DNA from: Balanoglossus misakiensis
Taxonomy: Eukaryota; Hemichordata
NCBI GenBank assembly: GCA_040954595.2
Contig: CM082595.2
Location: 4,712,001 to 4,776,000, forward strand
Direction of reading: 5' to 3'
Length of the DNA stretch: 64,000 nucleotides
Shown: one piece after another, positions 38,501 to 53,282 of the stretch
Position numbering within the stretch: position 1 is the stretch's first letter
Layout: the number at the start of each line of letters is the position of its first letter
Translations under genes and position numbers: made by a program
The notes under the pieces: generated by a model
Databases searched by the model: none
Seen by the model: the letters and a program-made list of their open reading frames with translations, nothing else
Told to the model about the DNA's origin: nothing

Positions 38501-38768
38501 TATTATGTGACACTGATCCGCTTATCAATGGCAAGCCATCATCGTTTCCTAATTGAGCGTGTGTAGTCCATGTGGAATTGGGCAAGATATAGAGGATAAA
38601 TTAGCAACAGAGCAGTTCCTATTGAGAACAGTGTAGATCAATACAAAGAAGTAACGAATTCTGTCTGTACACTCGTTACTGATATAACTTCAATCATCGC
38701 ACGTGCGAGGCTACCCATACTGCAGTCGTACAACGAGCATGTCTCAGGACAGTTTAAGGCGATGCTTT
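35502..38768. other. Desert, nothing recognised
   Basis: Frames up to 120 codons on both strands (for example 37797-38159) have no family resemblance. No repeat recognised. Confidence 0.3.
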
Positions 38769-38877
38769 CATACATACATACATACATACATACGGTACAT
38801 ACATATACCTACGGTACATACATACATACATACATACATACATACACATACATACATACATACATACATACATACAG
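38769..38877 (+). repeat. CATA tetranucleotide microsatellite
   Basis: Interrupted CATA array; frames reading tyrosine/isoleucine/histidine repeats are artefacts. Confidence 0.95.
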
Positions 38878-41800
38878 TTTCAATCTCTCCTAGATATACT
38901 AATAATTGTATCAAAGATTCAGCTGGCTCACATCTCAGCAGAAAGCAATTTTCTACTCTGTCATGTACAATCACAGTGATCAAATTGATTATCATGGTAA
39001 TTCACCCTGTCGGCGATGCCAATTTTCTCCAGACGGGCCTAAGTACAAAACAAAGCTCGACTGACAAAATGGATTATTGATATTACCCGTAGTCTCTTCG
39101 GCGAATATACCTTGTCCTTAGAAAGCATCTGGAAGTAAGGTCAAGCTGAATAGTCACTATGTCGAATTTCCCTAAACAAAGACAACCTTCTAAACTTTTC
39201 GCATTATCTGTAGTCAAAATTGCCTGCGTCATGGCAGCTGAAGTGAGAGTGGGCAAGAATTAAGTCTAATGGAACAAAATCAAAATTGCTAAAAGGTCCG
39301 TCTGTCTGTCTTGACTATATCATCCCACGGCCATAACTTTCTCTCATCTCAACCCCCCCCCCCCTCTATATATATTTGCCCCTCTGAAAAGATAAGTAGC
39401 ATGCACCACTTTTACATTAATTTTGACATCAACACTTATTATTGGGAACATACTGTACTTATAGCAACTGCCGAGAAAAATTCTCGCTGTGGAAAAGTAT
39501 TTTCCACAAAAGACACCATTGTGTGGCTACTATGAGGACGGCAATATAGTGTGACCCCGACACTAAACTGTTATTGGAAGAACATTCGCCATGAATACAA
39601 ATGTGTGGCAATCACACAGAGGACACAATTAATGTTACTGTCTGTGCGTTACACTCACCATTAGTTCGGTCATTGTATTAAACAAAACCTTACGCTACGT
39701 TTTAACGGGGGTATATATTTTAACGTTTTCTTAATACCCGACATTCAATCTCGGCAGACTTTACGAGAATGACACCTGTAAATTTAATTAGTGACTGCAG
39801 TTTCTTTTCTGTGGCAAAGAATCGTAATTGATTTCAGCTCTTCGGTTACGCATCGCCTCGACCTGACCGAGTGTTTACTCGTGTCACAGGCCACAAACTT
39901 TCAATCCCATAATTTTCTCAAGCGAAATGTCTGTACGTAGAAAACTTTGTCTCAAAATATCACAGATTTCAATGTCCCATACCATGAAGGTGTCAGGTTA
40001 TTGCAACAGAAGGTTATCTCTGTCACTAATTTCATCATTCAGTATTTAGAATTATAGTACATTGAAATTATCATGACAGAGATGCACCCAGCGGTCCCGT
40101 ATTACGTATATAAAATGGCTCCCGCGAGTTTCAATCTCATATTTCGTTTATGCGAACCAAGATGTGATCTGAAAAACGAAGAAAATAAATGAAAAGGTAG
40201 ACTGATGGAAACGGAAATGATTGCAACTGCCACAATGAAATCCCCTTGAAGATGTCCAATAATAATATCGAATTTCCCGTTTAGTCCAGTCCCCCTTTAA
40301 ATACAATCAAAACCAACTAACGAACAAATGGACAGTAGTATCGGAGGTTGAAGGATGATGATTGGTGGGTGTGACTGTTGCAGATCTTGCTGATTGCACT
40401 AACATGAGGCGATGCATGTTTAGGCTGAGCCCTCATTGCCTTGCGCACACCTTTACGCAACATGTTCCATCTGTCATGATCTATTTCTGATTCCCTTTCA
40501 AGCTTATCTGTGTGTTTTTCTCCTTCCGAGTTGAATTTCCTGGCAGTTCTTGCCCTTTCCTATCAAACGAGCTGTAGAGCCATGGCCTTGCACTGTGTGA
40601 TGTTTCCTTATCACCACATCACTGTGAGTGGAGCAAAGCACCGGGTAGATCGTCCAGCCAGTCAGAAATTCCCTTAGGCATTCAAACAAAATTGGGAGGC
40701 AACTTTCACATGAGTGGAAGGAAAGTGAAAGCTGACATTCCCTCCGCTTGGTGTTAGAGGGAAGGAAGGGTATATTTTATTGTCTGCATCAGAATATTCC
40801 TTGTCGTTTGTCCTATATGCATGTATGTATCAGTTTAATAAAAAATGGATTTCAGACCAAGTGAATTGCTCAAAGCCCAGGGTTGCTCTCAGCTCTAGTC
40901 TGGTCATGAAACAAGCTACTTACATTTGGCGTTTACGGCTGACATTAACCTATAGCGTAGTCTACAGAGTGATTTTAATTACGGGAACTTGTATTCCCGG
41001 AAGTATACAATATTTGACGTCTATCATAAAACTACTACACATAAGACTTCTCTCTAATCGCCTTTGCTCGGCACTCTATGTAGCTGTTACCGCGGCGGCA
41101 ACTTAATACCGCCCGTGGTTGGTGAAAGATCAATAATCAATTACACTTAAGGAGCATACGTTCTTCCTAATATAGTTCGAATCCAGAGACGCTCTTGAAC
41201 GCCCCCAGCACGCCTCACTAACTGTGAAGCACCCACGGGCATTGACCTCAGTAGTACTCGAGTTTAGTATCATAGAATGAAGTGAGATGTACAGGTTACG
41301 TGTTTAGAAAGGGCACTGCTATGAACCTGCTATTGACATAACTGTCAACTGGCAAGTTTGCTAAATGATCATTGGAATATACCTTGTGTTCTGTATCTTC
41401 AGGTTTTCGCCAATTATATTCAAAGTCCAACTAGAGAGAGAGGTGGACGAAAAGATCTTCAGAACCACTTATTAATAAGTTCCATTACTTTCAATCGCAA
41501 GCATAAATGTGGATGAACAATATTTCAATGTGACTATAAGCACCTCTTCCTTGGGCTCGATTACTGTGGCAAAAGTAAATGTGCACATGTCTGTATATAC
41601 CAAGTTTTAATATGAAAACATTCAGCCCCAACATACTAAAATAGTAAACGTTCATGGAAATGTTCAAAAGTAATACATAAACTTAGAACTACTCGTTGTG
41701 TCCAAAAAAATATCAGGTCTCCTATGGAAATTTGCCAACAAGTTGACTATACTTTTAATTCCCGTGAAAATGTGACATTGTGTTGGCTGGGGATGAGAAT

Positions 41801-44800
41801 GCACCTTAAATAGTTTGGGACTATAAAATGCGTATCATGTTTGTATCCCCCGAAGGTATGCAATAAATAAGAGGTTTCAGTCGCAAAGAAGCCTTATGGG
41901 CTGTCAGCACAAAAGATTGGCAATCATTCGTACCGACAGTTGTATAATAACTCACGACACAGGTGCACAATTCAGCACTTTTATCGTTTCATCCTCTGTC
42001 CCAAGATTAAAACGCTGGAGTGATTGCTGTCAAAACAGACTACAGTGTCCGCGCGGCTGTGTCATTTCCCTCCTCGGTTGTTGCCGCTGTAAAATCTTTA
42101 TTGAGTCGAAAGTTTTAGTAGTACGCGCAGCGGTTTTGTGGGTAAGTACATCTCACAATCGATCAGGAGATTGAAGCGCTCTTGCTTTGGAGCAGCTAAA
42201 TTACGTTTATCCTCCCAAGAATTGACCCCGGGCACGAGGTAATCAGATCGAGCGTTTTATCACCACCATACCTTTTTCTGGGCAACAGCTGCGATGAACA
42301 TATCTGATTTCCTGAAGACCGTGACGCTGATATCGAACTCGTCGTGATCAGAGATACAGTGGTCAAAAAATTCTTGCGATATTGAGCACTTTTCTATACA
42401 GACGTAGAATCCGTGCTATTAAACCATCAGTAACAATGATTAGTATTTATTCACATCAATCATTCACTACACTATAGCTTATATCTTTTATATCTTTATA
42501 AGTACTGAAGCTGAAAACCTCAGTTGGTGTGCAAATAGTTCTTTATCTCCGAGAGCAATGAATTGCCGCAGCTATTTATCAGCCATTGGGTGGTTAATCC
42601 AAGCTGGGTGTATTGTCCACCATTTTGCTTTGCTTTCTATTACACAGAGCCATCTGTTCACCGCTATCATATCGACTTACCTCAGTATTACCGACTTCCA
42701 CATACAGTCTGTAGACATAAAAACTCGCTTGTTTGATCACCGCAAACAGAAGACTGTAAAATCTGACACGATTTCGACTTCAGCACATTCGTAACTAGAT
42801 TCAGTTTGATCATCATTCTCTGGAGATGCTGTGTGAAAAATATATATACGAGAAACAAGTTCTTCCACTATAGCCAAAGCACCCGTATATTCAGTACAGC
42901 AAACATCCCAAGCATCAGAGGTTTTACAATATTAATCAGTAGCGTGGTGCAGTAAATTTTATTGAGACTTTTATAATGAAGTAATGGTTTCACGCATGGA
43001 TAATTTAAAATGGTTGATGGTTACTGCAGCAGTTGTATGTATACTTGATTAGTATTTCCATTTTTATGTGCTGTGCCCAAGTCATAGTAGTAGTACACAA
43101 AGTAAAATGTTTTGTATTGTGGAATATCTAATGTATGACTTCTCAGTGAAATATTTTGGCATTTCTTTCTGTCTCAGTGCTTCTACAATTCACGTTTTAG
43201 GAACACATGAGTATGGTTTGATTTTGTCGATTGAAAGATATTTGCCTTGCAACAATGTGGACTCGTCACTTTTCCTATAGACAAACCCAATGCCACCTTT
43301 CAGAAAAAAATCCTGCTAAATTTACAATCAACATGTGACCATCGTAAAATAGTTTACGACCAACCGTTATCAATTCCATGAATAATAAACGCATAAAATA
43401 CATGACGACCCATACTCTTTGTCTGGTTATAGTGTTGATCAGTTGGCACATGTTAAAGTAATACCCACATATGACAGTGATTGCATCGATCTGGTAGCCC
43501 CTGGCAACGAAGGGGAGTCTTGCGTTTCGTCGCTGCATGACGTGATCATACTCTGGGGACTTGTGTAATGTCTGCATCGTTGTGAGTCCATCTGCGGGTT
43601 CGTGCCGAATCCAAGCTTTCATCATTGACTTGCGGCATTCCGTGACCACGGATGACTTTTCGAGGCGAATCGGTCCCCACTTCAACACGTGTTTTGTGTA
43701 TTAATATTTTGCGGAAAGGTTCGCTGAATGAAGTTGTTGCGTGGGAATAAGGTAAAGGCAAGGATTATTTTAGTAACAACTTCTCGTACAACCCCTTCAT
43801 ACATTTCACGATACATATTCGACCAGTCAGTCGCTAAAGAACAAGTACATGAGACTCAGCGATGCACGAAACAGTTTTCTCATTCAGGTACGTTTGAATG
43901 TGTAACTTCCTTCCGAATAGCAGATTCTTTAAGTAGATCAATTTTCAGGCGTCGCGTAGGCACAAATCTTTAAAACACTCGCCGCGTATTCTTACATCAC
44001 TTGATCGTTTTTCAGCGCCAATCACTCGGAATTCCTGACGTTTATACCCTTGGAAATTTATGGATTACTTACATTGTTTAACAAGAAGTCGCAACCTTGT
44101 GTAACATGCGCCTGCGCACACATGTTGTCATCCATAAGTGTCATGCATGTTTATCATGTTTATACAAAGTCGGTCTCGTACAAGGACTGTGGTTTACACA
44201 ATTATTGGGGTTACGTACATATACTAAATGATGCAGAGTGGCCATGCGATTATTTTGCGGACTGGTGTCATTTTGTGTACATGTAAAATCACGATTAAAA
44301 ACTGATATGTTGGTTATGCCCTACTTTAATAGGCCTCATCAACGATGAGGCAGGTTAAAAGTAATGTTTTCCAAGTTAAGCTTAAGTCAATGAACAGGTT
44401 GCGATGTTGTCATATTTGGCAATTGGCTGTAACACAGGACTAATAACCACTTGTGCATTTTTGAAATTAATCAGCGTCAGAAACGATTCCGACGATAATG
44501 CTTTGACAGTCTTAATGAGTTTTTAACGCCACTTGCAGACGGAGGAATATTTTATTCATTTGACGAGTAAAAATGGAATGTGTTTTCCCCATGCTGTGAC
44601 CCTTCGTTTGTATGCTAGGGAGATTTCATTTATTATGCGATGGTGGGTCAGAGGAAATTGGGGTTAGTTGTTCACATAGAACGTGACTCCCCTGATTCCT
44701 CCGGCCCACCCCTCATAGTAAAGGAAAGCTTCCTTACTTGTCTTAACGACTGCAAATAAAAATTGTTATGTGTGTTAAGAGCGACATTTTGAACCTTGTT

Positions 44801-47800
44801 TGGAACGCGATCCATTTACGAAGGCTGTTGTTGACCAGGTCACAGAGAAAGTTATGCCTGCGGATGCCAAACTTAGGTATATTCCCTGTTTGAGTGTTTT
44901 GTATTTGTGAGTGAAAACCAGGCCATTGGGAGTGCGGTATGATTTTTAATTAGTGTACCGTAGTATGCACCTAAAAATAAAAGTTCAACGGCAATACTTA
45001 ATGTTGGTTCCTGCACATGAGTTTTAATGTGACTCGCATACTACTTGGCCAACTCCAGCTAAAACACGTATAGCTTATCCACACCATTTCCTTACGATTC
45101 TCTGAGGGCTGCCGTCATCATGCGTCCTCGCCGCACAAAACTCCCCTGAATAAAATCAATAGACGAAACCGAAATTGCCGGAATTGGGAGTGTGCTGTTC
45201 TAGGAATCGTGCTTTCGTCGGTCGCATGGCAACAGACCAGCCCCTTGAGTTATCTCAAATGTTTAAAAGAGTACCGACACTTTAAGTGTTGTGTTCAAGA
45301 TGATCTACAAGGTTCTTATTCACACCTCTTCCAAGTACTTCTTCCGACAAAGTCAGGAGAGACATTGAACATTTAAAAATGTGTGAACGGATTTTGTCTG
45401 TGACCCAATTTAATATCCGTTATTGCTATTCGTGTGATTCCACTGACATCTTGAAAATTAATTGATGAATATCTGCTGTTTTTGCTCTCAAAACAAATTG
45501 TGTTGTAACGTCTTGGACTCGCCGAGTCGCATCACGTAGCAAAAGTCGCATTGCGCAAATTACTTCTGTTCAAATTCTTTCTCCTTCCAACCATTTCCCC
45601 GTTCAGTATGCTTCTGCAAAAAATATGTCCTCTGTCGATGATCGATCGGTGTGGAAGTGATTGTTCGCATCATGGTTGCCGTGGAAATCAAGAAATCATA
45701 TCTCGGCATCTGCGAAACTTCCATCGCGCACATTTCACATTACCAACTACACCATGCACCGGAGATTACTCCAACAATGTCATCATCCCCAATGATGTGG
45801 AATACCCATCTGGCTTCCTATTATCGCTATTTTAATCTCGTTCCCGATCAAAATGTCCACGTCGGTCACAGAGCACGTAGAAAACAAGAGAACATTTTCG
45901 AACGAAAGATCTTAGGCTATGCGATGATGGATGGTCAGAGAAGAAGAAAGAAAATTGCCATGAAATTAGATTTTTCTAAATATTGAATTTTTTTTCAATT
46001 TTCTGTTTATTGAAATGGAGTCATGGATTTTGCCTCTCTTTTTTCATTCTTATGACAATCATAGACTTCGTTTGATTTATACGACATTTCTGGATAGCTT
46101 ATAATCTGAAAATAGTTAAAGTTCCAATTATATTTGCTTGCTGCAAAACCATTCACATTTCCATTAGCTACCTTTAATAGAACAGAGTGTCACTCGGATC
46201 ATAACGATCAGCATCCATTTTTATACAGTTTTCTGCAACAATTAAAATACAGAAAGTATTGAAAATAATTTCTAGTATTTTACGTGCATGAAAATCTGTC
46301 TTATGTTTGTCTGTATTGAGGGAACTTTAACCATGAATAGTCAAAATGTCAAAATTTTTGCCCTCGAGTAACATCTCTTGGAATTTCACAATGACAGCAT
46401 GAACCAACACTTTACAGAAGCTTGCTGCGATACTTTGATATTTATTAAATCCTAAACACATAAGTAGAGTCGACATTTGATCCCGCACTTACATTTACGA
46501 TTATTAAACCTTCGCTATGTGTCGTAATTGAAAGTGTACACAAATATAACACTGTGCCTCGTCGCGATCATCTGTGCACAAAAGTAGATCGTGAAAATTG
46601 GGTCGATGCGACTTGAAAAGGAAAGCTGCCAATATTCTGGTTCATTACGATTCATTTGCTGAGGACAACGTCAGATGACAGATACCCGAAATAATGACAG
46701 TCCGAAAAGCTAATATTGCCCACTTTGGTGCGCTAAATATAACTCTGGAATGTTTCTGGCAGAATTGACAAGCGCCATCCAATTCATCGTAAAGTAATGA
46801 ATTGCTTGCTTCGTTATGCAAACAAGACATAAAATGTACATAAACGTTTAAGAGTATTTTATGTTATTTTGTATCCCTTTCTCCATAAGCAAGTTTACTT
46901 TATCTGGTGGGGTGTATTTTTTCTTCATGTGAGCACTTTACATTATAATAAGAAGATGAGACGATGATACAGATTAGGGTGGGTTATTTCAAGTTCAAAT
47001 GGTTAATTCGGAGGTGGGGGGGGGGTGATTGCTTGACATTCATTTCTCAACTTGAAGCAGAAGAACACTTTAACAAATTTGAATGTCAGGATGAAGTTTC
47101 AGAAGTTTGGCGGTGGGCAAATCTTGAGTAGACAACATATGAGGAAGAATTGCTCCCCCCTCTCTTATATGGTAATGAGCCTGCCCTAATAGATCACACT
47201 GACAGACTGCCTTCAATTCGATGATTGACCTCTTGTGTCAGATTAAATGGATTTGCCTAATTCATATGATAAAGGTTGAAATGTCAATGTTAAAGGCCTC
47301 GCAGAGACTCAAGTGCCAATCTCTGCGATAATCACCAAGGCCTATAATCATGCATTATATAAAAGTTATCTGATATCGGGAACCATTCTGGACGTAAATG
47401 AGATCAAGTAGAGATCACGTTACATCTTCAGATCTTCGCAATTCTCAGCGATGACGACGGTTATTTCGTAACCCTTTTGTGATGAAAGTTAAAGCAGGCA
47501 CGCGAGTGTCTCACATGACATCCAATTCAGTGGTTGTACGTCAGATGTATGCCACAAAGTGGATATGTCACGTAGGAGACTTGTCTTCTCCGAGGCAAAT
47601 GTTCCGTTTCATTTTACCAGTGATGGTACAGCTGTCCTTTCGGCGATTCTTTGAAGTAATTCCACCGCATTCTATTTCGACATGAGCAGAAAGACGTCAC
47701 CAAAAGCCCATCCCATGTTTTAAGGCAGTCGGGTCTACACACGTCAAAAAAGAGTCTAAAAAGCCCCTCTTTGTATGCTGTGCTCAATGCAACTTTAAAT

Positions 47801-48859
47801 TATTCTGTATTATCACATGTACCAGAAAGGGCATCTCTTATATAGAAAACATTACAAGTTAAATGCTCACCTGTCCATACCAAAACGCCTGTATTTCAAA
47901 CTAACATTATGGTACTGAGAGTATGACATGTCAGTTTGCTTGCATTTGTTCGATCATGCAAACAGACATTTCAAATCTCCACGGAACAAATATATTTCTT
48001 GTTTTCTCCGTCATTTAACACGGTCTACTGCGCACAGAAAGTACTTCAACCAGACCAACTGAATGGGAATGATATCCGACAACAACGCTCGCAGTTCATT
48101 CAAGGGTGAACATAATTTATTAAATAGGTTAACCAGAACTTTTTATTATTAACCAACTGTGCTTAGAACTGAAACGTGCTTTGGATTGCAGATTTTGTTC
48201 TTTTGTTCGTCGCCCATGTAATACACAGAATGGGGGAAATGGGTCATATTTAAATTCAACACAGGAATGAAAAATATTTCCAGGGCTCGATCACTAAATA
48301 TTAAGTGGTAGCCACCTATATAACCGTAGCTGGTACACGAACATGTTGTTGGCTTGATGGCAATACTGTATATGTGTATGCGTCACCGCTGCCTGTTGTG
48401 CATTTGATTGACAAGACATGTCATTTCCCCGATTGATTCAGCATGAGGTCGTTTTTTCGCATTTTGCACGTGTTTTAAGGCTGTATGGCTGTGCACCCTA
48501 TAGGGCTGTGAACGCGATGCCTGGTCACGTCCCAAAACACCGGACAAAGACAATTTATAAAGCAAATCTCATTGACATGGCTACCGTGTCCTATATGTCA
48601 CGTAGTCGATGGGATGATGCCAGTTTGCCAAATGCCCTTGATGAAGTTTATGATAACTGAAGGTCAATATAGAAAACATGTATGGCCCTTTATAAGACTG
48701 AAGTACGAACAAATATAACAAACATAAAGATTAATCATAAATGAATTTCAAACGCTTTCAGTGACTGCCATTTATCGTCAGTTGGATGGATAATCTGGAT
48801 GGTGGGTGGTAAGGTGGATGAATTTGTTGTTAAGATGGTTGGGTGGATATGTGGGCGGG
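38878..48859. other. Desert with a few faint third copies of the blocks
   Basis: A 12-C run is at 39353-39364 and a 10-G run at 47016-47025. Possible third copies: 39880-39915 (TCAATCCCATAATTT, like block b), 41880-42190 (TCCCTCCTCGGTTGTTGCC, GATCAGGAGATTGAAGC, AGCAGCTAA, like block a) and 47190-47270 (GATGATTGACC, TAATTCAT, like block g). No coding exon recognised; frames at 43275-43688 (minus), 45551-45835 and 48418-48660 have no family match. Confidence 0.3.
47294..47343. repeat. Hairpin with 8-bp perfect stem inside AGGCCT repeats
   Basis: CGCAGAGA (47300-47307), 12-base loop, TCTCTGCG (47320-47327). The self-complementary AGGCCT lies immediately outside on the left and about ten bases out on the right. 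Next to the suspected third copy of block g. Confidence 0.6.
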
Positions 48860-48876
48860 TGTGTTAGTTTGGTTGT

Positions 48877-48955
48877 ATGGATGGATGGATAGATAGATAG
48901 ACTGACAGATAGAGAGGACGGGACAGAGGCAGGCAGACACAGACAGACATGCATG
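48877..48955 (+). repeat. GGAT/AGAT/CAGA simple-repeat tract
   Basis: Short imperfect tetranucleotide units, purine rich. Confidence 0.85.
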
Positions 48956-51900
48956 CAGTAAGGAGTATTCTAAATACTGTGAAACGACGTTCACATACTG
49001 TATTACATATCACTTATCCATTAGGCTTGCGATTAGCTAGAAAGCCAACTTTGTGGCAAATTTTGGTAATTGACAAATATTTCCTCTTCCAGAAGCCATT
49101 TCCTTCAATTTACGTAGGATAACGTCGGTCTATTTTGCGGCATTACTTTTCAGAACCATTATGACACATAAAGGCAGCATTTCACTATAATTCTTCCCTG
49201 CTTCATGTTGTATGCTAACAACAGACTTTGTAAAACAAAACGAGAAGCCACTGGCAGACAGAATATGATCTAGGGTTTACCTTGAAACCTGATTACAAGG
49301 AGATCATACAATATTACGGGATCTAATATTTCAAAAAAGGGTAACAAATAATGCATCGGTTTCCTAAGAATTCTCTTGAGAAGAAAAGACTGATTAGTGT
49401 CTGTTCATTATGCAGAGGCAGAAAAGAGACCTGAAATTGTTATTTATAATAGTACACTTGCCGATACTTCTACACAGTTTTAGAAGTATCTGATTAACCG
49501 GATCTTTTCTGCTACTGTAAACGGCATTGAGGGTAGCGGGTTGCATGAGATTGGAGCAACACTATGGCGCAAAACCAATAAATAATGAAAAATAGTTTGG
49601 AGAGAAAGTATTGGCATATGTACACTTTTCATCATCATTGACAATGAAATCTGTCACGGCGGAAAAATCAATTTGATGATGTTAAATATAAAATGATTTC
49701 GACAAGGAGAATAGGAGGCTACCATCAAAAGGAAAGAAATGTGTTAAAGAATCGTATATTAGTGAGAGAATTACATAATGACTCTCACAAGGCAAGGTTA
49801 CTCATAAAAGAGAAAAGACAGAACTTTGAAAAATAATAGAAAACAGGAACAAGTAAGAAACCAATTATAAAAACCTCAATTTCCGATAATTATAGGACCA
49901 TAGGTGACGTTTGAAGTTGTTTTGAGAAAATATTACTGGCATAAACTTTAGCACCTGTTCATTTTAGTTACGTGAGGTTGGGTGCCATTATTACGTGTTC
50001 ACGGAAATATATGCATGAGTTCCAGGCTGGGTTAGTTGCACACCATGTAATCGGCAGGGTACATGGTCGTTAGGGATCAGCCATTATTTTTCAGGCGGTC
50101 AAAGTTGGAATTACTTTTATCTCCCACATGTTATATTTAAGTTGAAAATGTAATGACATGATATTCATGATTCCATTTGAAGAATCCGAAAATTTGTTTC
50201 ACTGTCTAGTCACCCTTCAAAATTACCATCCAAAAAGACCCTTTCCCTGCAATCAGCAGTTGAAGACAAATGACGTCATGCAGTAAAAGTCACGTGATGC
50301 AAGAGAGCATCAGTGCTCTTGTAGATTAAAATCCCAACTTTGGTATTGAAGAAATACGATAATATTCCTATTGGGAAATAATATATCGGGGTTGATATAT
50401 TCCCCAGACAATATGAATTAATTCTCCTATAAAACATCAACGGAGTTAGTACTTTTACAAAATCCTACAAAATGATCCACATGGTAAATTATTGTTCTTA
50501 TGTTCCCTGGAGCAACTGTCGTAATGGTCTCGCGGGTGTTTACGGGATAAAATTGGACTCTAATATTTCTTTATTTCCAGGAATGCCTTTCTAACATTGC
50601 GCCTATCTATTATTCAAGAGCGACCAGCATACATAAAGTTCTCCTGGTTAGGCCGTCTCTAAATCCACAAATAAGCTTAGTATCATTTTGCGGCCATGCC
50701 TTGAATAATTAATTAGCTTCTGGGGTTTTTGTTCTTTCTATTCAGAAAATGCAACTGTTTGTATCAAAACGAACAACGTAGATTGCATATGTTGGTAGGA
50801 TTCACAGACAGACCTAGTAGTTTCAAAAAGCCTAAATGGCTGCTGAGGTTAATGTAGCACAGTTATTTTGTGGTAATTGCTCTGGACGTTTATAGTTTCT
50901 GTGTCGCCGGAGTTGATACGTTGGGTTGAAGTGATTTGTATTGTTGCGTTTTTAATTGTTTTCAATTTTTTGAAACAGCTTGACTGACTTGAATAGCGAA
51001 TAACCAATAATTCTTCTGTCATGTAGACCGAGAATACCGCCTGCCACTTTATATCCCGTGTTTGCATTCCCAGTGGATTTTGAAGTCGGGTGAATGACTC
51101 GCATTAAGTAACGGCATGTTTGTGATGACACGATTTTAAGTATACATATGCAGGCATTTATGCTAAGCTCTTGACTACGAGCAGTTGTGAAATAGCAAAG
51201 ACAAGGTCATTAAACAGTCGGCAGAGTGTGCGGCAATGGCGAACAAAGGGATGCCGCAACTTGTTCTTGAAAATAAGACGATCGAAAGGCGCCGTCACGT
51301 TTGAATGTACAGATGTTGCCAACATTGAACTGTGAATATAGATTGCCGAATATATATATGCAATGGGGAAGATATTTGCAGTGTATGAGATCAGTGTGGC
51401 CTTGTCCGTTCCGTCGGCGGGTAAGTTCTAGATCGTGCATATAAAACCAAAATTACAGGCATTTTGCCTGTTGGATCATGAGCATACACTTAGCCGTGAA
51501 ATTATAATGTGCTGGGCAGGATATTGAAGAGAACAGTATAACAAACAGATCACAAACAGACAGATGGATGAACTGATCTGTAATCGCACCTCGAGGATAT
51601 AACTGGCTGGAAAACTGTGTCAGTGTTTTGTACATATTTGGCATGCATTGCACTGCCCATCTTCCAACTATTAGCGCTTGTCTATAATAACCCATGCCTC
51701 GGTTTATTACTTTCAGTACATTGAAAATGGATACATTCTGAATGGAGAGTAGTGATATATATCTCTAACCGTATTGGTACACCATTATGTGTGCCTGCCA
51801 GCAACTTTGAATTTCGAAATGGGAAAGCGTCTGAGTAATTTCGATAGATTTAAAACACCTTGGGAGAAAACGATTCCGACCAATTTCACGAGCAGGGATA

Positions 51901-52531
51901 TTTCTCCGGGTTGTCCGGCAGACATTCCCAAACTCCCTTTCTCAGGATGACAGTGGAGTTAAAATTGATCGAGGTTACTCCCACAGCCAGTCGTATATTC
52001 TTTTGAGAGATGCACATGAGAAAATATATAGTTGACTGTAATTTTTTTCATAATTTTCCAAATCTTTCGCTTAGATAGGGTCTATTCCAAGTAATTTCAG
52101 TGATATGGCTCCATCGGGTTAGAATGATTGTCCCCTCCAGTACTACAGAGAGTTCGTTTTGTGCAAACATTTGACGACATTGAGTTTTATACCATTTCAA
52201 AACTAAGCAGAGGTTGATGGAATGCGTGCCAAGTGGTTTGGAATAATGAGAAGCTAGTCAGGGCGACGGAGGAGAAAGCTGGTAACTGATATGAAAGGCG
52301 CCGACAGAAAAACGGTTCTTCTCCAGTCATCAGGAAAATTGACATGCGTCAAAACGGTGTTTTCAGATGTAATCCCATCGATAATGAGAACAGTACACCT
52401 AGAAAAAATTATTTCCCCACGTCTTTGTAAGAAAAATACATAATAACTGACCCTTTACTTCTACATGGCATAAAAGTGGCATTACGTTTTCATTTACATT
52501 ACATTGAAAGAATAAAATGGTCATATGATCA
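48956..52531. other. Desert, nothing recognised
   Basis: AT-rich with scattered stops in all frames. No repeat or exon supported. Confidence 0.3.
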
Positions 52532-52600
52532 TATGATGATGGTGGTGTTGATGGTTGTTATTGTGATGGTGGTGATTATGTGATCATATCATCATCATCT
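52532..52600 (+). repeat. GAT/GGT simple-repeat tract
   Basis: Imperfect trinucleotide repeat with an ATCATC return, giving local inverted pairing (TGATCATATGATCATATGAT nearby). Confidence 0.75.
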
Positions 52601-53120
52601 CCGCTCCACTATGCATCGTATTGTGAGATGAAAGTGTTGATGATAGTGTTACACAAAATATCGCCCTCCACGAACCCGGATGAGCTGTAAGCATGCATAA
52701 AGGCAAAGAGAAGCTATCAGTTGCTGATCGCATCTCATATGTGTACAGAGGCGAGTGCACATAGAATCTTGTTTGTACATCTCCTTCCCTTCACGGTTTG
52801 CGAGATTGTCCCATAGCGCTCTGGCAGTGTCATGGTGTCATGGTATGTCCAGAAATTCTCTGGAGCGATTGGCGACTTTCAGATCATCAGTCAACAGTAA
52901 GTCAACTGCAGTCGGTGCGTTCCATCACGGTTAAGATTACCAGTCTGAGTGTGCTTTTAAGCCTGATGGTTGTTAAGTAGCAGGTGAGCTGACTGCCAAT
53001 TTAGAGGACACTCGCAAATCTGGAGTTTTCTAATGAGTTCATAAGTGATGCCTCCAAGATCCAATAGCTTATCTTTGATCAAAGCAGTCATTACTTTCAA
53101 CATTGTCTTGGTGTGGATGT

Positions 53121-53208
53121 ATAACCCTTTCCCCAACATGGTTTGGTCCAAAAAAATTCTGTGGCAAGGTTCGACTTCTATAGAGGCAACTGGGGATGCA
53201 AGGGTTAA
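53121..53208 (-). mobile_element. Short MITE (family 2), second copy, inverted
   Basis: The reverse complement aligns end to end with 2619-2714. It has TAACCCTTTCCCC and GGGGATGCAAGGGTTA as ends, TATAGA and CCAAACCAT internally. Its terminal repeats are less perfect than in copy 1. Confidence 0.6.
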
Positions 53209-53265
53209 TACACTGTACTGGACACAAAATATGGTTGGGAGTTCATGCGTCCATTTCTTCAATAA

Positions 53266-53282
53266 CCCCCCCCCCCCCCCCC
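53266..53282 (+). repeat. C homopolymer (17)
   Basis: Uninterrupted run of 17 C. Confidence 0.97.

Noticed and set aside
38703-39080. Frames rich in Tyr-Ile-His-Thr on both strands
   Set aside because: Translation of the CATA microsatellite.
41161-41200. GTTCGAATCC motif resembling a tRNA T-arm
   Set aside because: No matching acceptor stem, D-arm or anticodon arm upstream.
43275-43688. 137-codon minus-strand frame, with a slight resemblance to the minus frame at 40504-40689
   Set aside because: No family recognised and the resemblance is at chance level by eye.
45551-45835. 94-codon frame with hydrophobic start and cysteines
   Set aside because: Begins with TTG rather than ATG and has no family or splice support.
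48418-48660. 80-codon ATG frame
   Set aside because: No family resemblance or conserved partner; length compatible with chance.
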